The notes: generated by a model not told the origin, from the letters alone. A stretch of 64,000 nt of DNA from Chloroflexota bacterium (GCA_026389845.1 JAPLHB010000052.1:1-64000); one strand, 5' to 3'. Shown: positions 31,435 through 40,227, counted from the first letter of the stretch. A program made the numbers and translations.

Positions 31435-32730
31435 CTATCCCGGCCGCCAACTCGCCGTCGGGCCACGGCCGCCGCTGACCGGCCGGCTGAGGACCGTCGC
31501 CAGATCATCGCCGCGCTGCACCAGGTAGGCGGGCAGGCTGCTGGCTTGCAGGTCGGCCAGGGCCGGCGCCCAGTCGGGCGCGGAGCCGAAGGTGCGGCCG
31601 GCCATCAGCACGCCGATGCCCTGCACCCCGCGTGCCCGCAGCCCGCGCAGCGCGGCCACCCACTTGCTATCGGCCGAGGGGGTGATGACAATCAGCGTCG
31701 TGTGGCGAGCCAGGTGCGCGCCCTCGGTCGCCAGTACCTGCTGGAGCGGGATATGTCCTGTGGCCTGGATGACGGCCAAGATCTCCAAAAGACGCGTCAA
31801 TTGTCGCTCGCCGCGGTCGGGCTGCACGATCTCACGGTGGCCGGCATAACTCAGGAAGCCGACCTCGCGATCGTGCAGGATGAAGTGCTGCGCCAGTGAC
31901 GCGGCGATGGTCACACCATACTCGACGGTGCTGGGGGGCAGCTCCAGCCGGTCGGCGCGGCGGAAAAGCCACGACAGCGGCTCCGCCTCCTGTGGCGACC
32001 AGGGTGATTCGGCCTGCGCCTGGTCGTACATGTCCAGGAAAATCCACACGTCGGCCAGTGGATCCAGTTCGAACTCTTTCGAGATCAGCCGGCCGGTGCG
32101 GGCGGTGGAGGGCCAGTGGATGCGGTTGAAGCTGTCGCCGGGGGCGTAATCGCGCACGCCGGCCACGCTGGCAGTGACGTAGGGGGTGCGGCGGCGCATC
32201 GTCTCGCCGCCAGGCAGATAACCGGTGGGCGGCGCGAACTCGGGGATGGTGATCACGGCCGGGGTGATGACCAGCGGCGCGGTTTGGAGGACCTCGCGGC
32301 TGAAGCGGAAGATGCCCAGCGGGTCGCCACTGGTAAGTGTAATCGGCCCCAGCATGTAGCGTCCGCGGTGCTGGCACAACGTCCGCACCTGCCAGCGCGA
32401 GCGTCCCCCGCGGCCCAGGGAGTTGACCACGCGGCCGACGTGGTGGCCGGGTAGATCGGAGAAATCCTGTACCTCGACCCACAGCTTGGGCCAGCGCGAG
32501 CTGTTGATCAATTCCAACGACTCTTCGAAATACTTGCCGACCTGCGAACGTTGAACGCGGATTCCGCGTTTCACCGCCAGCCCGCGCACGTTGGCCCACG
32601 CCCACCAGAGCGCCGCCAGGATCAGGCCCGTGAAGAAGTAGAACAGATTAAACGCCAACTCACGCCCGGTGTTCAACGCGAACACCAGCACGAGCAGCCA
32701 GAGTAAGAAAAGCCCCAAAGCGCGTCGCAC
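31435..32730 (-). CDS. DUF58 domain membrane protein
   Basis: The 431-residue protein has two N-terminal hydrophobic helices (LGLFLLWLLVLVFALN and AFNLFYFFTGLILAALWWAW), a middle beta-rich part, and the DUF58 core VAGVRDYAPGDSFNRIHWPSTARTGRLISKEFE near residues 190-222 (conserved R-x-Y-x-P-G-D and HW-x2-(S/T)AR). The rest has a von Willebrand A-like layout (ADVWIFLDMYD). DUF58 proteins are encoded with MoxR ATPases, as here, and are thought to be assembly clients or metal-dependent partners in envelope or protease maturation. The gene lies directly downstream of moxR, separated by a heptamer hairpin. Confidence 0.9.
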   Translation of the reverse strand: MRRALGLFLLWLLVLVFALNTGRELAFNLFYFFTGLILAALWWAWANVRGLAVKRGIRVQRSQVGKYFEESLELINSSRWPKLWVEVQDFSDLPGHHVGRVVNSLGRGGRSRWQVRTLCQHRGRYMLGPITLTSGDPLGIFRFSREVLQTAPLVITPAVITIPEFAPPTGYLPGGETMRRRTPYVTASVAGVRDYAPGDSFNRIHWPSTARTGRLISKEFELDPLADVWIFLDMYDQAQAESPWSPQEAEPLSWLFRRADRLELPPSTVEYGVTIAASLAQHFILHDREVGFLSYAGHREIVQPDRGERQLTRLLEILAVIQATGHIPLQQVLATEGAHLARHTTLIVITPSADSKWVAALRGLRARGVQGIGVLMAGRTFGSAPDWAPALADLQASSLPAYLVQRGDDLATVLSRPVSGGRGPTASWRPG

Positions 32731-32740
32731 AGTCCGAACC

Positions 32741-32838
32741 TCGTTGCTGGAAGCTGGAAGCTAGAAGCTGGTAGAACCCGATCTCTGCGGCCTCGCACCC
32801 TACTTCCAGTCACCAGTTTCCAGCATCCAGCTTCCAAT
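32741..32838. repeat. CTGGAAG heptamer hairpin between moxR and DUF58 genes
   Basis: A left arm of GCTGGAA/GCTAGAA units (about 32743-32772) and a right arm of CTTCCAG/TTTCCAG/CTTCCAA units (about 32800-32836) pair imperfectly across a loop. The array fills the whole gap between two co-directional genes. Confidence 0.9.
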
Positions 32839-32840
32839 TG

Positions 32841-33806
32841 TCACTTTGTCACCTTGGCGCGCATCCCCGGCACCGGCACCGCCCCGGCGATTTGCTCGAC
32901 GATGGCGCGGGCCTCTACGTTCTTGATGCGCGCCGACGGGCTGATGATCAGCCGGTGCGCGAAGGTGGTCTCCAGCAGCGCCTTCACGTCGTCGGGGATG
33001 ACGTAATTGCGTCCTTGCAGCGCCGCATAGGCCCGGCTGGTCTTGAAAAGCGCCAGGCTGCCGCGCGGGCTGACCCCAAGGTAGACGTCGGGGTGGCGAC
33101 GGGTGGCGTTTGCCAGGTCTACGATGTATTCTTTGATGAGGTCGTCTGCGTAGATCTGCTTTACCGCCGCCTGTGCGGTCAGCAATTCCGCGGCCGTAAC
33201 GACCTGGGTGACGTCTTGGACAGGATGGCGCTCGCGCTGCGATTCCAGGATGCGCATCTCATCGGCCGGCAAGGGGTAGCCCAGGCTCAGGCGCATCATG
33301 AAGCGGTCAATCTGCGCCTCGGGTAGCGGGAAGGTGCCTTCGTACTCGATGGGGTTCTGCGTGGCGAGCACCAGGAAAGGGGCCTCCATCGGGTAGGTCA
33401 CGCCGTCCACAGTGATCTGCCGCTCCTCCATCGCCTCCAGCAGGGCCGACTGGGTCTTGGGGGTGGCCCGGTTGATCTCATCGGCCAGCACGATCTGGGC
33501 CATGATCGGGCCGGGCCGGAACTCGAATTCGAGCGTCTTCTGGTTGAAGACCGAGACGCCGGTGACATCCGAGGGCAGCATGTCGGGCGTGAACTGGAGG
33601 CGCCGAAACGAGCAGCCGATGGAGCGGGCGATCGAGCGCGCCAGCATCGTCTTGCCGACCCCCGGCACGTCTTCGATGAGCAGGTGACCTTCACACAGCA
33701 GGGCGATCAGCGTCATCTGCACCTCGCGCCGCTTGCCGATGATGACCTTTTCGACGTTGTCCGTGACCCGTTGGGCCAGCGCGATGATGATTTCGGTGTT
33801 TTCCAT
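32841..33806 (-). CDS. MoxR-family AAA+ ATPase
   Basis: This 321-residue cytosolic ATPase has Walker A in [16 protein letters not shown] near residue 47, Walker B in VLADEINRA, sensor 1 in [20 protein letters not shown], the arginine-finger region [12 protein letters not shown] and a C-terminal lid ([23 protein letters not shown], split in function). MoxR proteins are chaperone-like ATPases that activate or insert cofactors into partner proteins with DUF58 and VWA proteins; the DUF58 gene is next. GGAGCATC precedes the ATG at 33806. Upstream is a 20-bp perfect inverted repeat. Confidence 0.94.
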   Translation of the reverse strand: MENTEIIIALAQRVTDNVEKVIIGKRREVQMTLIALLCEGHLLIEDVPGVGKTMLARSIARSIGCSFRRLQFTPDMLPSDVTGVSVFNQKTLEFEFRPGPIMAQIVLADEINRATPKTQSALLEAMEERQITVDGVTYPMEAPFLVLATQNPIEYEGTFPLPEAQIDRFMMRLSLGYPLPADEMRILESQRERHPVQDVTQVVTAAELLTAQAAVKQIYADDLIKEYIVDLANATRRHPDVYLGVSPRGSLALFKTSRAYAALQGRNYVIPDDVKALLETTFAHRLIISPSARIKNVEARAIVEQIAGAVPVPGMRAKVTK

Positions 33807-33821
33807 GATGCTCCTGGTTCT

Positions 33822-33883
33822 GGCACGGTCGGAGACCGGCCAAAGCTGTGAATATGCTGCTGGGGCCGGTCTCCGACCGTGCC
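33822..33883. repeat. 20-bp perfect inverted repeat upstream of moxR
   Basis: 33822-33841 and 33864-33883 are exact reverse complements built on GGCACGGTCGGAGACCGGCC, with a 22-nt loop. Half copies occur at about 56738-56757 and within pcrA at 37957-37982 and 38002-38027. Confidence 0.92.
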
Positions 33884-33940
33884 CCCACCTTGCGGCATTA
33901 TACCAGGGACTTGTGTTTTTGGATAGTTACAGCTCAGACT

Positions 33941-33977
33941 CGCCAGGTTTCCGAAAACCTGGCGAATCTGGTACAAT
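33941..33977 (+). promoter_or_regulatory. Palindrome over the response-regulator promoter
   Basis: CGCCAGGTTT (33941-33950) and AAACCTGGCG (33955-33964) form a 10-bp stem around CCGA, and TACAAT (33972-33977) follows. The place expected for a -35 box (about 33949-33954) lies in the palindrome, which could act as an operator or merely be an inserted repeat. Confidence 0.55.
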
Positions 33978-34009
33978 AGCGGTAGCGAACTACGATGAAT
34001 GGTGGAAAC

Positions 34010-34693
34010 ATGCCTGAATACATCCTTGCCATCGAAGACGATCCGCAAATTGCCGATCTGCTGCGCCGGTGCCTGATCTATGAGGGCTACTCGGTGACGG
34101 TGACGCCCGACGGGGAGGCGGGGCTGGCCGCCGCGCGTGATCGTCAGCCCGACCTGGTGCTGCTCGACCTGATGCTACCCGGCATTGACGGGCTGACCGT
34201 CTGCGGGCGGCTGCGCGCGGCCAGTGACGTACCCATCCTGATCCTGACCGCCAAAGACGCCGTGCCTGACCGCGTGGCCGGGCTGGATGCCGGGGCCGAC
34301 GATTACCTGGTTAAGCCGTTCAACTTCGACGAATTGCTGGCGCGCGTCCGCGCCCTGTTGCGCCGTCGCCAGCCGGCCGCCAGCCAGGAAGTGTTGCGTT
34401 TTGCCGATCTGACCCTGAACCCGCTCACGCACGAGGTCTCCCGCGGCAGCCGCCAGATCGAGCTGACCGCGCGTGAGTTCGAGCTGTTGATGCTCTTCAT
34501 GCAGCATCCGCGGCAAGTGCTCACCCGCGACCTGATCTATGATCGCATCTGGAGCTATGACTTCGGCGGCGAGTCGAACATCATCGAAGTTTACATCCGT
34601 TACCTGCGCTCCAAGCTGGAAGAAGCCGGCGAGCCGCGGTTGATCCAGACCGTGCGCGGAGTGGGGTATGCGTTGCGGACATCGAGTGAGTAG
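34010..34693 (+). CDS. OmpR/PhoB-family response regulator
   Basis: The 227-residue protein has a receiver domain with the acidic pair in LAIEDDP, the phosphorylated Asp in [13 protein letters not shown] near residue 51, and the Lys in [18 protein letters not shown] winged-helix DNA-binding domain follows ([48 protein letters not shown]). The start at 34010 is preferred over an ATG at 33995 because the receiver begins there and GGTGG precedes it. The histidine kinase gene starts two bases after the stop, so the two form a classic operon. Target genes are unknown. Confidence 0.93.
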   Translation: MPEYILAIEDDPQIADLLRRCLIYEGYSVTVTPDGEAGLAAARDRQPDLVLLDLMLPGIDGLTVCGRLRAASDVPILILTAKDAVPDRVAGLDAGADDYLVKPFNFDELLARVRALLRRRQPAASQEVLRFADLTLNPLTHEVSRGSRQIELTAREFELLMLFMQHPRQVLTRDLIYDRIWSYDFGGESNIIEVYIRYLRSKLEEAGEPRLIQTVRGVGYALRTSSE

Positions 34694-34695
34694 AC

Positions 34696-36132
34696 ATGTC
34701 CATCCGCACCCGGCTGACCATCTGGTATACCAGCCTGCTGGCGATCTCCCTCCTCGTCTTCGGTGCATTGATTTACTCGTTGCTGGCCGGTATCTTGACG
34801 TCGGTCATGGACGACCGGCTGGCAGGCCAGGCGCAGGACGTCATCGGTCTGATCCAAAACGAAAACGACCCGGTGGCGGTGATGCTCTCGGGCCGCGTTC
34901 AACTGCCTTCGATTGACGTCTTCGCCTCGCAATACTTCATCCAGATCGTCCAGGCCGACGGCGAGCCGGTGCAGCTCTCCGAGAACCTTCAGGGGCAACG
35001 ACTTCCCATGCCGGACGGGATCGCCGGCGACATTGCCAACGGTCGGACTCACGCCTACACGATTGACGCCAGCGGCGGAGTGCGTCTGCGCGTTGCCAGC
35101 GTGCCCTTCGTCGTCGCCAGGCGGCCGGTGGGAGCCGTGTTAGTGGCCCAAAGTCTGACCGACCTGGACGCCGCGCTGACCGTAGTTCGTTCCGCTCTCC
35201 TGATCGGCGCGCTCACGTCGTTGTTGCTGGCCGCAGTCGGAGGCGTCATCCTGGCGCGGGCGGCGCTCCGGCCGATCCAGGCCATCACCACGACCGCCCG
35301 GCAGATCACGCAAGCCCAGGACTTGAGTCAGCGCATCCCCGTCGCCGTGCCGAACGACGAGGTGGGACGGCTCACCAGTACCATCAACGACATGTTGGCC
35401 CGCCTGGAGACGCTGTTCCAGGCTCAACAACGCCTGGTGGCCGATGTGAGCCACGAGCTGCGCACGCCGCTGACGACCATCCAGGGCAACCTCGACCTGC
35501 TGCGCCGCGGGGCGGCCGCAGACCCGGCCATGCGCGGCGACGCGCTGCGCGCCATCGGCGACGAAACGGCGCGCATGAGACGCATGGTCAACGACCTGCT
35601 GCTGCTGGCTCAAGCCGATGCCGGTCTCAAGCTGCGCCTGGAGCCGGTGGAGTTGGACACTTTGCTGTTGGAAGTCTATCGCCAGACGCAGGTGCTGGCT
35701 TCGAGCGTGACGGTGCGCCTGGGTGCCGAGGATCAGGCTACGGTGATGGGCGATCAGGATCGGCTGCGCCAACTACTGCTGAACCTGGTAGACAATGCCA
35801 TGAAGTATACGCCGGCCGGCGGGACGGTCACACTCGGCCTGAGCCGGCGCGACGGCTGGGCGCAGGTGGCGGTCAGCGATACCGGCATGGGCATCGCGGC
35901 CGAAGACCTGCCCCACATCTTCGAGCGGTTCTATCGCGCCGACCGCAGCCGCGGGCGTTCGGGCGGCTCGGGCCTGGGCCTGCCTATTGCCGGTTGGATC
36001 GCTCAGGCGCACGGTGGCCGGATCGAGGTGACCAGCCAGATGGGCCAGGGGAGCATCTTTACGATGTGGCTGCCGGAGCTGACGGCCGATGAGGGACGAA
36101 GGACAAACGAGCAGATGGGTTACTCGTCTTGA
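34696..36132 (+). CDS. Sensor histidine kinase with HAMP domain
   Basis: The 478-residue membrane kinase pairs with the regulator encoded just upstream. It has a first helix (TSLLAISLLVFGALIYSLL), a roughly 130-residue outer sensing region, a second helix (about 168-188), a HAMP domain (RPIQAITTTARQI), the HisKA box VSHELRTPLTTIQGNLDLL with phospho-acceptor His near residue 252, and the ATPase boxes N (LLLNLVDNAMKYTP), G1 (VSDTGMGI), F (FERFYR) and G2 (GSGLGLPIAGWIAQAHGG). The last residues (DEGRRTNEQ) read through a GACGAAGGACAAACGA repeat. The 3' end overlaps that of the TumE-like gene by 13 bp tail to tail. Confidence 0.93.
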   Translation: MSIRTRLTIWYTSLLAISLLVFGALIYSLLAGILTSVMDDRLAGQAQDVIGLIQNENDPVAVMLSGRVQLPSIDVFASQYFIQIVQADGEPVQLSENLQGQRLPMPDGIAGDIANGRTHAYTIDASGGVRLRVASVPFVVARRPVGAVLVAQSLTDLDAALTVVRSALLIGALTSLLLAAVGGVILARAALRPIQAITTTARQITQAQDLSQRIPVAVPNDEVGRLTSTINDMLARLETLFQAQQRLVADVSHELRTPLTTIQGNLDLLRRGAAADPAMRGDALRAIGDETARMRRMVNDLLLLAQADAGLKLRLEPVELDTLLLEVYRQTQVLASSVTVRLGAEDQATVMGDQDRLRQLLLNLVDNAMKYTPAGGTVTLGLSRRDGWAQVAVSDTGMGIAAEDLPHIFERFYRADRSRGRSGGSGLGLPIAGWIAQAHGGRIEVTSQMGQGSIFTMWLPELTADEGRRTNEQMGYSS

Positions 36133-36527
36133 TCGAGCGGCTGGTTGGCGAGCCACGTCTCGATTTCGGCGATCACCGCGGCGAGCGTGGGAGGGCGCTG
36201 GGGGATGACAGTCGTCTCGTCGCCGACGTGTTTGTGGTGGGGAAAGAAAGGCAGGCCGAAGAAGTGCCTGGTATTGTCGTAACGGAAGATGAGCGACTGG
36301 TCAGCGCGCTGATAGTGATAGGCGTACATCGAGCGCCCGTCAACCCTGCGCAAGTCAATCAGTTCGCGGAAGTGCAGTAGTGAACCATCCGCAAAGTAGA
36401 GGTCGCCGCGAACAAATCCGATGTACACGTTGCGCTTCTCGAAGGCGATGTTCGAGGTCGTGATGCTGGTCGCTGCGGCGATCACCTTCTGAAGCGCCTG
36501 AAAGTAGCCGTCAATTGAAGCGTGCAT
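36120..36527 (-). CDS. TumE-type toxin (DUF6516)
   Basis: The 135-residue protein matches the layout I know for DUF6516/TumE toxins: an N-terminal helix ([15 protein letters not shown]), then [38 protein letters not shown], and a His-rich [12 protein letters not shown] near residue 95. The conserved RYDN and HKH residues are probable active-site residues of an RNase-like toxin, but the mechanism is not something I can show. The ATG at 36527 lies inside the end of the upstream antitoxin gene (17-bp overlap), the usual coupling in such pairs. Confidence 0.8.
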   Translation of the reverse strand: MHASIDGYFQALQKVIAAATSITTSNIAFEKRNVYIGFVRGDLYFADGSLLHFRELIDLRRVDGRSMYAYHYQRADQSLIFRYDNTRHFFGLPFFPHHKHVGDETTVIPQRPPTLAAVIAEIETWLANQPLDQDE

Positions 36528-36801
36528 GTTTCAGCGCCTGATACTGTTCGTTGAGCAGCCGCAACGCCTCGATCTCCATGAGCCAGTCAATAATGTCCAG
36601 CGTCTCGTTGATTTCGCCAACCTCAAAGCGCTGCTTGAACTCGTCCGAACTCATGCCGAACTGCTTCTCGAACATGGTCAGGCGCTCTTTCGTTCGCTTG
36701 ATGCCGTGTGCAAGTTGCCTGGCCTCATTCTGCATTGCGGCTTTGAGCAACGGCTTGAGGATCGCCGGCGACTCGGTCATAACCATCACCTGTTCCAACA
36801 T
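36511..36801 (-). CDS. TumA-type antitoxin
   Basis: This helical 96-residue protein ([35 protein letters not shown], written by position: residues 14-48) contains the [17 protein letters not shown] stretch common to antitoxins paired with DUF6516 toxins. It is the first gene of the pair, and its last 17 bases overlap the toxin start. ATG 36801 lacks a clear ribosome site; ATG 36786 or 36780, behind GGAACAGGTG, may be the true start. It should neutralise the toxin and may repress the promoter at 36849-36877. Confidence 0.75.
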   Translation of the reverse strand: MLEQVMVMTESPAILKPLLKAAMQNEARQLAHGIKRTKERLTMFEKQFGMSSDEFKQRFEVGEINETLDIIDWLMEIEALRLLNEQYQALKHARFN

Positions 36802-36848
36802 CGTGCGCCCCCCTTGTGGACCCGAAATCGCTTACCCATACAGATGCG

Positions 36849-36877
36849 AGTATATCACACAAATCGGAAAGAGACAA
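36849..36877 (-). promoter_or_regulatory. Promoter of the toxin-antitoxin pair
   Basis: On the minus strand TTGTCT (36872-36877) and TATACT (36849-36854) are 17 bp apart. The -35 box overlaps the ribosome-site region and first base of cinA on the other strand, so repressor binding here could also affect cinA. Confidence 0.65.
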
Positions 36878-37395
36878 TGACCTACACCGAATCTGATGAC
36901 CTGCATTCCACGTCAGCGTTGGCCGAGCAAGTCGGCCGGCTGCTGACCGCGACCGACCAAACCCTGGCCCTGGCCGAATCCTGCACTGGCGGGCTGATCG
37001 GCAGTCTGATCACCGACGTGCCGGGCAGCTCCGCCTACTTCCTGGGCAGCGCGGTCTGCTATGCCTACAGCGCCAAGGAGAACATCCTGGGCGTGCGCCA
37101 CGAGACGCTGCTGGCGCACGGCGCGGTCAGCGCGGAATGCGCGGCCGAGATGGCCCAGGGCGCGCGCCGGCTCTTTGGCGTAGACGTGGCCGTATCGGTC
37201 ACGGGGATTGCGGGGCCGGGCGGCGGGCTGCCCAACAAGCCCACGGGTACGACCTTCATCCACCTCTCCGCGGCCGATACCGAGATCGGCGAGCACCACG
37301 TCTGGGGCGCCGATCGGCTGGGGAACAAGCGGCTATCGGCCGAGGCGGTGTTGGGGTTGGTGATACGGTACCTGGGGAAACGAGTAGACAAGTAG
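36877..37395 (+). CDS. CinA C-terminal domain protein (NMN amidohydrolase, PncC-like)
   Basis: The 172-residue protein corresponds to the stand-alone CinA C-terminal domain, which deamidates nicotinamide mononucleotide to nicotinate mononucleotide in pyridine-nucleotide recycling. Hallmarks are [24 protein letters not shown] near the start (SCTGG), [28 protein letters not shown] and [12 protein letters not shown]. Length is normal for the single-domain form. The ATG at 36877 follows GGAAAGAGAC. The 3' end runs into AGACAAG repeats before the next small gene. Confidence 0.92.
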   Translation: MTYTESDDLHSTSALAEQVGRLLTATDQTLALAESCTGGLIGSLITDVPGSSAYFLGSAVCYAYSAKENILGVRHETLLAHGAVSAECAAEMAQGARRLFGVDVAVSVTGIAGPGGGLPNKPTGTTFIHLSAADTEIGEHHVWGADRLGNKRLSAEAVLGLVIRYLGKRVDK

Positions 37396-37408
37396 ACAAG
37401 GAGACAAG

Positions 37409-37681
37409 ATGTCTCTTCCTGAATTCATCGTCGAGCCGGTGCTTGTCCAGGTCCGCTTCCTGCCCGATGGCACGGTGCAGCCGACCGCCTTCATCTGGCG
37501 CGAGCGCACCCGCTACATCGCCGACACGGGCCGCCGGTGGCAAGAGGAAGCCGACGGCGTCATCTGGCGCTGCTACCTGGTTCGCACGCCAGCGTCGGAG
37601 ACGTTCGAGTTGCGCTATGCGCCGGCCGAGGGACGATGGGTGCTGTGGCGGACGTGGGGTGACGTGACACGTGATGCGTGA
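37409..37681 (+). CDS. Small conserved protein (DUF6504-like)
   Basis: The 90-residue protein has a strand-rich layout with FIWRERTRYIADTGRRW, WRCYLVRTPASETFELRYAPAEGRWVLWR (split by position: residues 53-80). The R/W-rich pattern resembles DUF6504 proteins, often found next to DNA-repair genes; here PcrA is convergent. No function is known. Upstream is a run of GTAGACAAG/GGAGACAAG units ending at the ATG, and the last codons (GDVTRDA) are encoded by a GACACGTGATGCGTGA repeat. Confidence 0.6.
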   Translation: MSLPEFIVEPVLVQVRFLPDGTVQPTAFIWRERTRYIADTGRRWQEEADGVIWRCYLVRTPASETFELRYAPAEGRWVLWRTWGDVTRDA

Positions 37682-37742
37682 TACGTGAGAGCGGGAAAGC
37701 ATCTCTCGCAGATCACGTAGCACGCATTCCGCATCACGATAC
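37665..37742. repeat. ATGCGTGATACGTG hairpin between convergent genes
   Basis: The left arm ACGTGATGCGTGATACGTGAGAG and the right arm CTCGCAGATCACGTAGCACGCATTCCGCATCACG (each split by mismatches) pair around GCGGGAAAGCAT. Both flanking genes end inside the arms. Confidence 0.85.
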
Positions 37743-40094
37743 TTTTCGCAGCCGCGCAAAACTCACCAACAACGTCTTCGTCCCTTTCCCCGGAAACGCC
37801 ACGGTTACTTCCTCATCGTCGGCGGTCAGTTCTGCTTTGAGCACGATGCCCGTGCCGAAGAGGCCGTGGTCAACCCGGTCGCCGGGCTTGAATTGGGTGG
37901 AACGTGTTACGGCGTCCGTGTTGCGTGTTGCGTGTTCCGTGCCGCGCGATGAGTCAGGGCTGGCACGATCGGGAGACCGGCCTGAGCCGACCGAAGAAGC
38001 GGGGCTGGCACGATCAGGAGACCGGCCCGGCGCGACCGGTCGGCTGCCCCATTCAACGTTTGTCGTCGTTCGTCGTTCGTCGTTCGTCGTTCGTCGTTCG
38101 TCCGTCATCCCCTTCGCCGCGGCCGGCACGTCGCGCAAAAACCGCGACGGCTCATTGACCGCGCTGCGGCCGTAAAGGGTCCGGCGGAAGGCGCGGATCA
38201 AGAAGAGCCGGTCTTTCGCCCGCGTCACGCCGACGTACATCAGCCGGCGCTCTTCTTCCATGCCGTCGGGGTCTTCGAGACTGCGGCTATGCGGGAAGAT
38301 GTTTTCCTCCAGGCCGGTGATGAAGACCGTCGGAAACTCCAGCCCCTTGGCCGAGTGCAACGTCAGCAGCGTCACGCGGTCCTTTTCCTCGATCAACTCG
38401 TCCTGATCCGAGACCAGCGCGATCTCTTCCAGGAACGCGGTCAGGCGCAGCTCCGGCGGGAAGTCGTCATAATGCGTCGCCACGCTGCGCAATTCCTGGA
38501 GGTTGTTCCAGCGGTCCTCGCCTTCCTCGGTGCCATCGCGCAGCCAGGCCGCGTAGCTCGACTCTTCGGTCACTTTGTCCAGCAAGGCCGCCACGGTCAG
38601 ATTGGCCTTCGCAGCGATCCAACCAGCCAGCATTTTGTAGAAAGCGACTAGCGACTTTTGTGCGCCGCTGCCGAACGGGTGCTCGGGCGGCTTGGGAAAG
38701 CGCGCGGCCACATCGGCCGCCAGGAGTTGGCTCTTGAGGTCGCCCGCGACCAACGCCAGGGCGGCGGCCATCGGCACGCCCAACTCCGTGCTCCAGGTCG
38801 CCAGCGCGCTCACCGACTTCTCGCCGATGTTGCGCGGGGGCACGTTGATGATCCGGCCCAGCCCGACGTTGTCGGCCGGGTTGTGCGTCACCCGCAGATA
38901 GGCCAGCGCGTCCTTGATCTCCTTACGCTGGTAGAACCGCGTCCCGCCGACCAGCCGATAGGGCATCCCGTGCGCCACAAACGCGTCTTCGATGGGGCGA
39001 GATTGGGCGTTGGTGCGATACATCACCGCACAATCGGCCAACTTCGCCTCGCCCCGGCTCACCAGGCGTTGGATCGTGCTCGCCACGAACGCGGCTTCGT
39101 CCGCCTCGTCGTAGGCTTCGTGCGTGGTGATGTTGAGCCCGCGCCCGCGGTCGGTGCGTAACGTCTTCGGTGTGCGGTGTGCGTTCCGGGCGATGATCGC
39201 GTTGGCTGTGTCGAGGATCGTCTGGGTGGAGCGGTAGTTCTGCTCCAACAGGATGACCCTGGCCTCCGGAAAACTTTCACGGAAGCGCATAACGTTGCGG
39301 TAGTCGGCGCCTCTCCAGCCATAAACAGACTGGTCTTCGTCGCCTACGGCAAAGATATTGTGATGCTTTTCGGCCAACATCCGCACCAGGTCGTACTGCG
39401 CCGTGTTGGTATCCTGAAACTCGTCCACCAGGACGTACCGGTAGCGTTCCTGATAATGGCTCAGCACCGCGGGGACCTCGTGGAAGAGATAGACCGTGCG
39501 GCAGAGCAGATCGTCGAAGTCCAGCGCGCCGTTGGCTGCCATGATCTCTTCGTAGCGGGTGTAGACGCGGCGTGCAACCTCAGCCCAATAGGTGTCGGCC
39601 TGGAAGTCGGCCGGCTTGACCAGCTCGTTCTTGGCCTTGGAAATGGCCGCGCGCATCGCCTCGGGCCGGTAGAGCTTCTCATCCAGCTTGAGGTCGCGCA
39701 GCGCCTGGCGGATGGCGGTCAACTGCTCCCCGTCATCGTAAATCACGTAGTTCGGGTTCAGGCCGATTGCTGCAGCTTCCTGGCGGAGGATGCGCGCACA
39801 AATGCTGTGAAACGTGCCGATGGTCAGCCCGCGCCAGCCAGTGCTGGTGGGCACGGCCTCGCCGAGCAGCCGGTTGATGCGCTCGCGCATCTCCTGGCTG
39901 GCCTTGTTGGTGAAAGTAACGGCCATCACCGAGCGCGGGGACGCCTCGGCCGCCCGCAACAGGTAGGCCACCCGATGGGCCAGCACCCGCGTCTTGCCTG
40001 AGCCGGGGCCGGCGAGCACCAACACCGGGCCGTTGACCGTCGTCACTGCTTGAGTTTGGGCCGGGTTCAAGCCGGCCAGGAGGTCTTCATGCAT
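37734..40094 (-). CDS. pcrA: PcrA/UvrD-type superfamily 1 DNA helicase
   Basis: The 786-residue helicase unwinds DNA 3'-5' in repair and clears stalled forks. Motifs in order: Q-motif LNPAQTQAVTT, I GPGSGKTRVLAHR, II DEFQDTN, III VGDEDQSVYGWRGAD, IV LEQNYRSTQ, V LTLHSAKGLEFPTVF, VI EERRLMYVGVTRAKDRL. The C-terminus (FKPGDRVDHGLFGTGIVLK) is the Tudor-like RNA-polymerase-binding domain of PcrA. Between motif VI and this domain, residues about 663-729 are a surplus Arg/Ser/Thr-rich linker made entirely of DNA repeats (37910-38106). The linker is variable in the family, so activity is probably kept. Confidence 0.94.
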   Translation of the reverse strand: MHEDLLAGLNPAQTQAVTTVNGPVLVLAGPGSGKTRVLAHRVAYLLRAAEASPRSVMAVTFTNKASQEMRERINRLLGEAVPTSTGWRGLTIGTFHSICARILRQEAAAIGLNPNYVIYDDGEQLTAIRQALRDLKLDEKLYRPEAMRAAISKAKNELVKPADFQADTYWAEVARRVYTRYEEIMAANGALDFDDLLCRTVYLFHEVPAVLSHYQERYRYVLVDEFQDTNTAQYDLVRMLAEKHHNIFAVGDEDQSVYGWRGADYRNVMRFRESFPEARVILLEQNYRSTQTILDTANAIIARNAHRTPKTLRTDRGRGLNITTHEAYDEADEAAFVASTIQRLVSRGEAKLADCAVMYRTNAQSRPIEDAFVAHGMPYRLVGGTRFYQRKEIKDALAYLRVTHNPADNVGLGRIINVPPRNIGEKSVSALATWSTELGVPMAAALALVAGDLKSQLLAADVAARFPKPPEHPFGSGAQKSLVAFYKMLAGWIAAKANLTVAALLDKVTEESSYAAWLRDGTEEGEDRWNNLQELRSVATHYDDFPPELRLTAFLEEIALVSDQDELIEEKDRVTLLTLHSAKGLEFPTVFITGLEENIFPHSRSLEDPDGMEEERRLMYVGVTRAKDRLFLIRAFRRTLYGRSAVNEPSRFLRDVPAAAKGMTDERRTTNDERRTTTNVEWGSRPVAPGRSPDRASPASSVGSGRSPDRASPDSSRGTEHATRNTDAVTRSTQFKPGDRVDHGLFGTGIVLKAELTADDEEVTVAFPGKGTKTLLVSFARLRKVS
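37910..38106. repeat. Three repeat types inserted in the PcrA linker
   Basis: GTGTTGC heptamers (about 37916-37940), two 26-bp direct repeats differing at one base (37957-37982 and 38002-38027, GGGCTGGCACGATC core) and CGTTCGT heptamers (about 38062-38101) follow one another and keep the pcrA frame open. Confidence 0.92.
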
Positions 40095-40198
40095 GAAGAA
40101 GATTTTAGCATCCTTTTCCGCGACGGGCCAATCCAGGGAGCGCGCCGCCTCACGCCAGCCTCGGATCTGGAAGGCGAGGCGTTAGGCTTAAATTACTA

Positions 40199-40227
40199 TT
40201 GACACGGCGGAACAAGTATGGTACAAT
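40199..40227 (+). promoter_or_regulatory. Consensus promoter of the 40312 gene
   Basis: TTGACA (40199-40204) and TACAAT (40222-40227) are exactly 17 bp apart. The leader of about 80 nt ends in GGAGG five bases before the GTG start. Confidence 0.85.
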
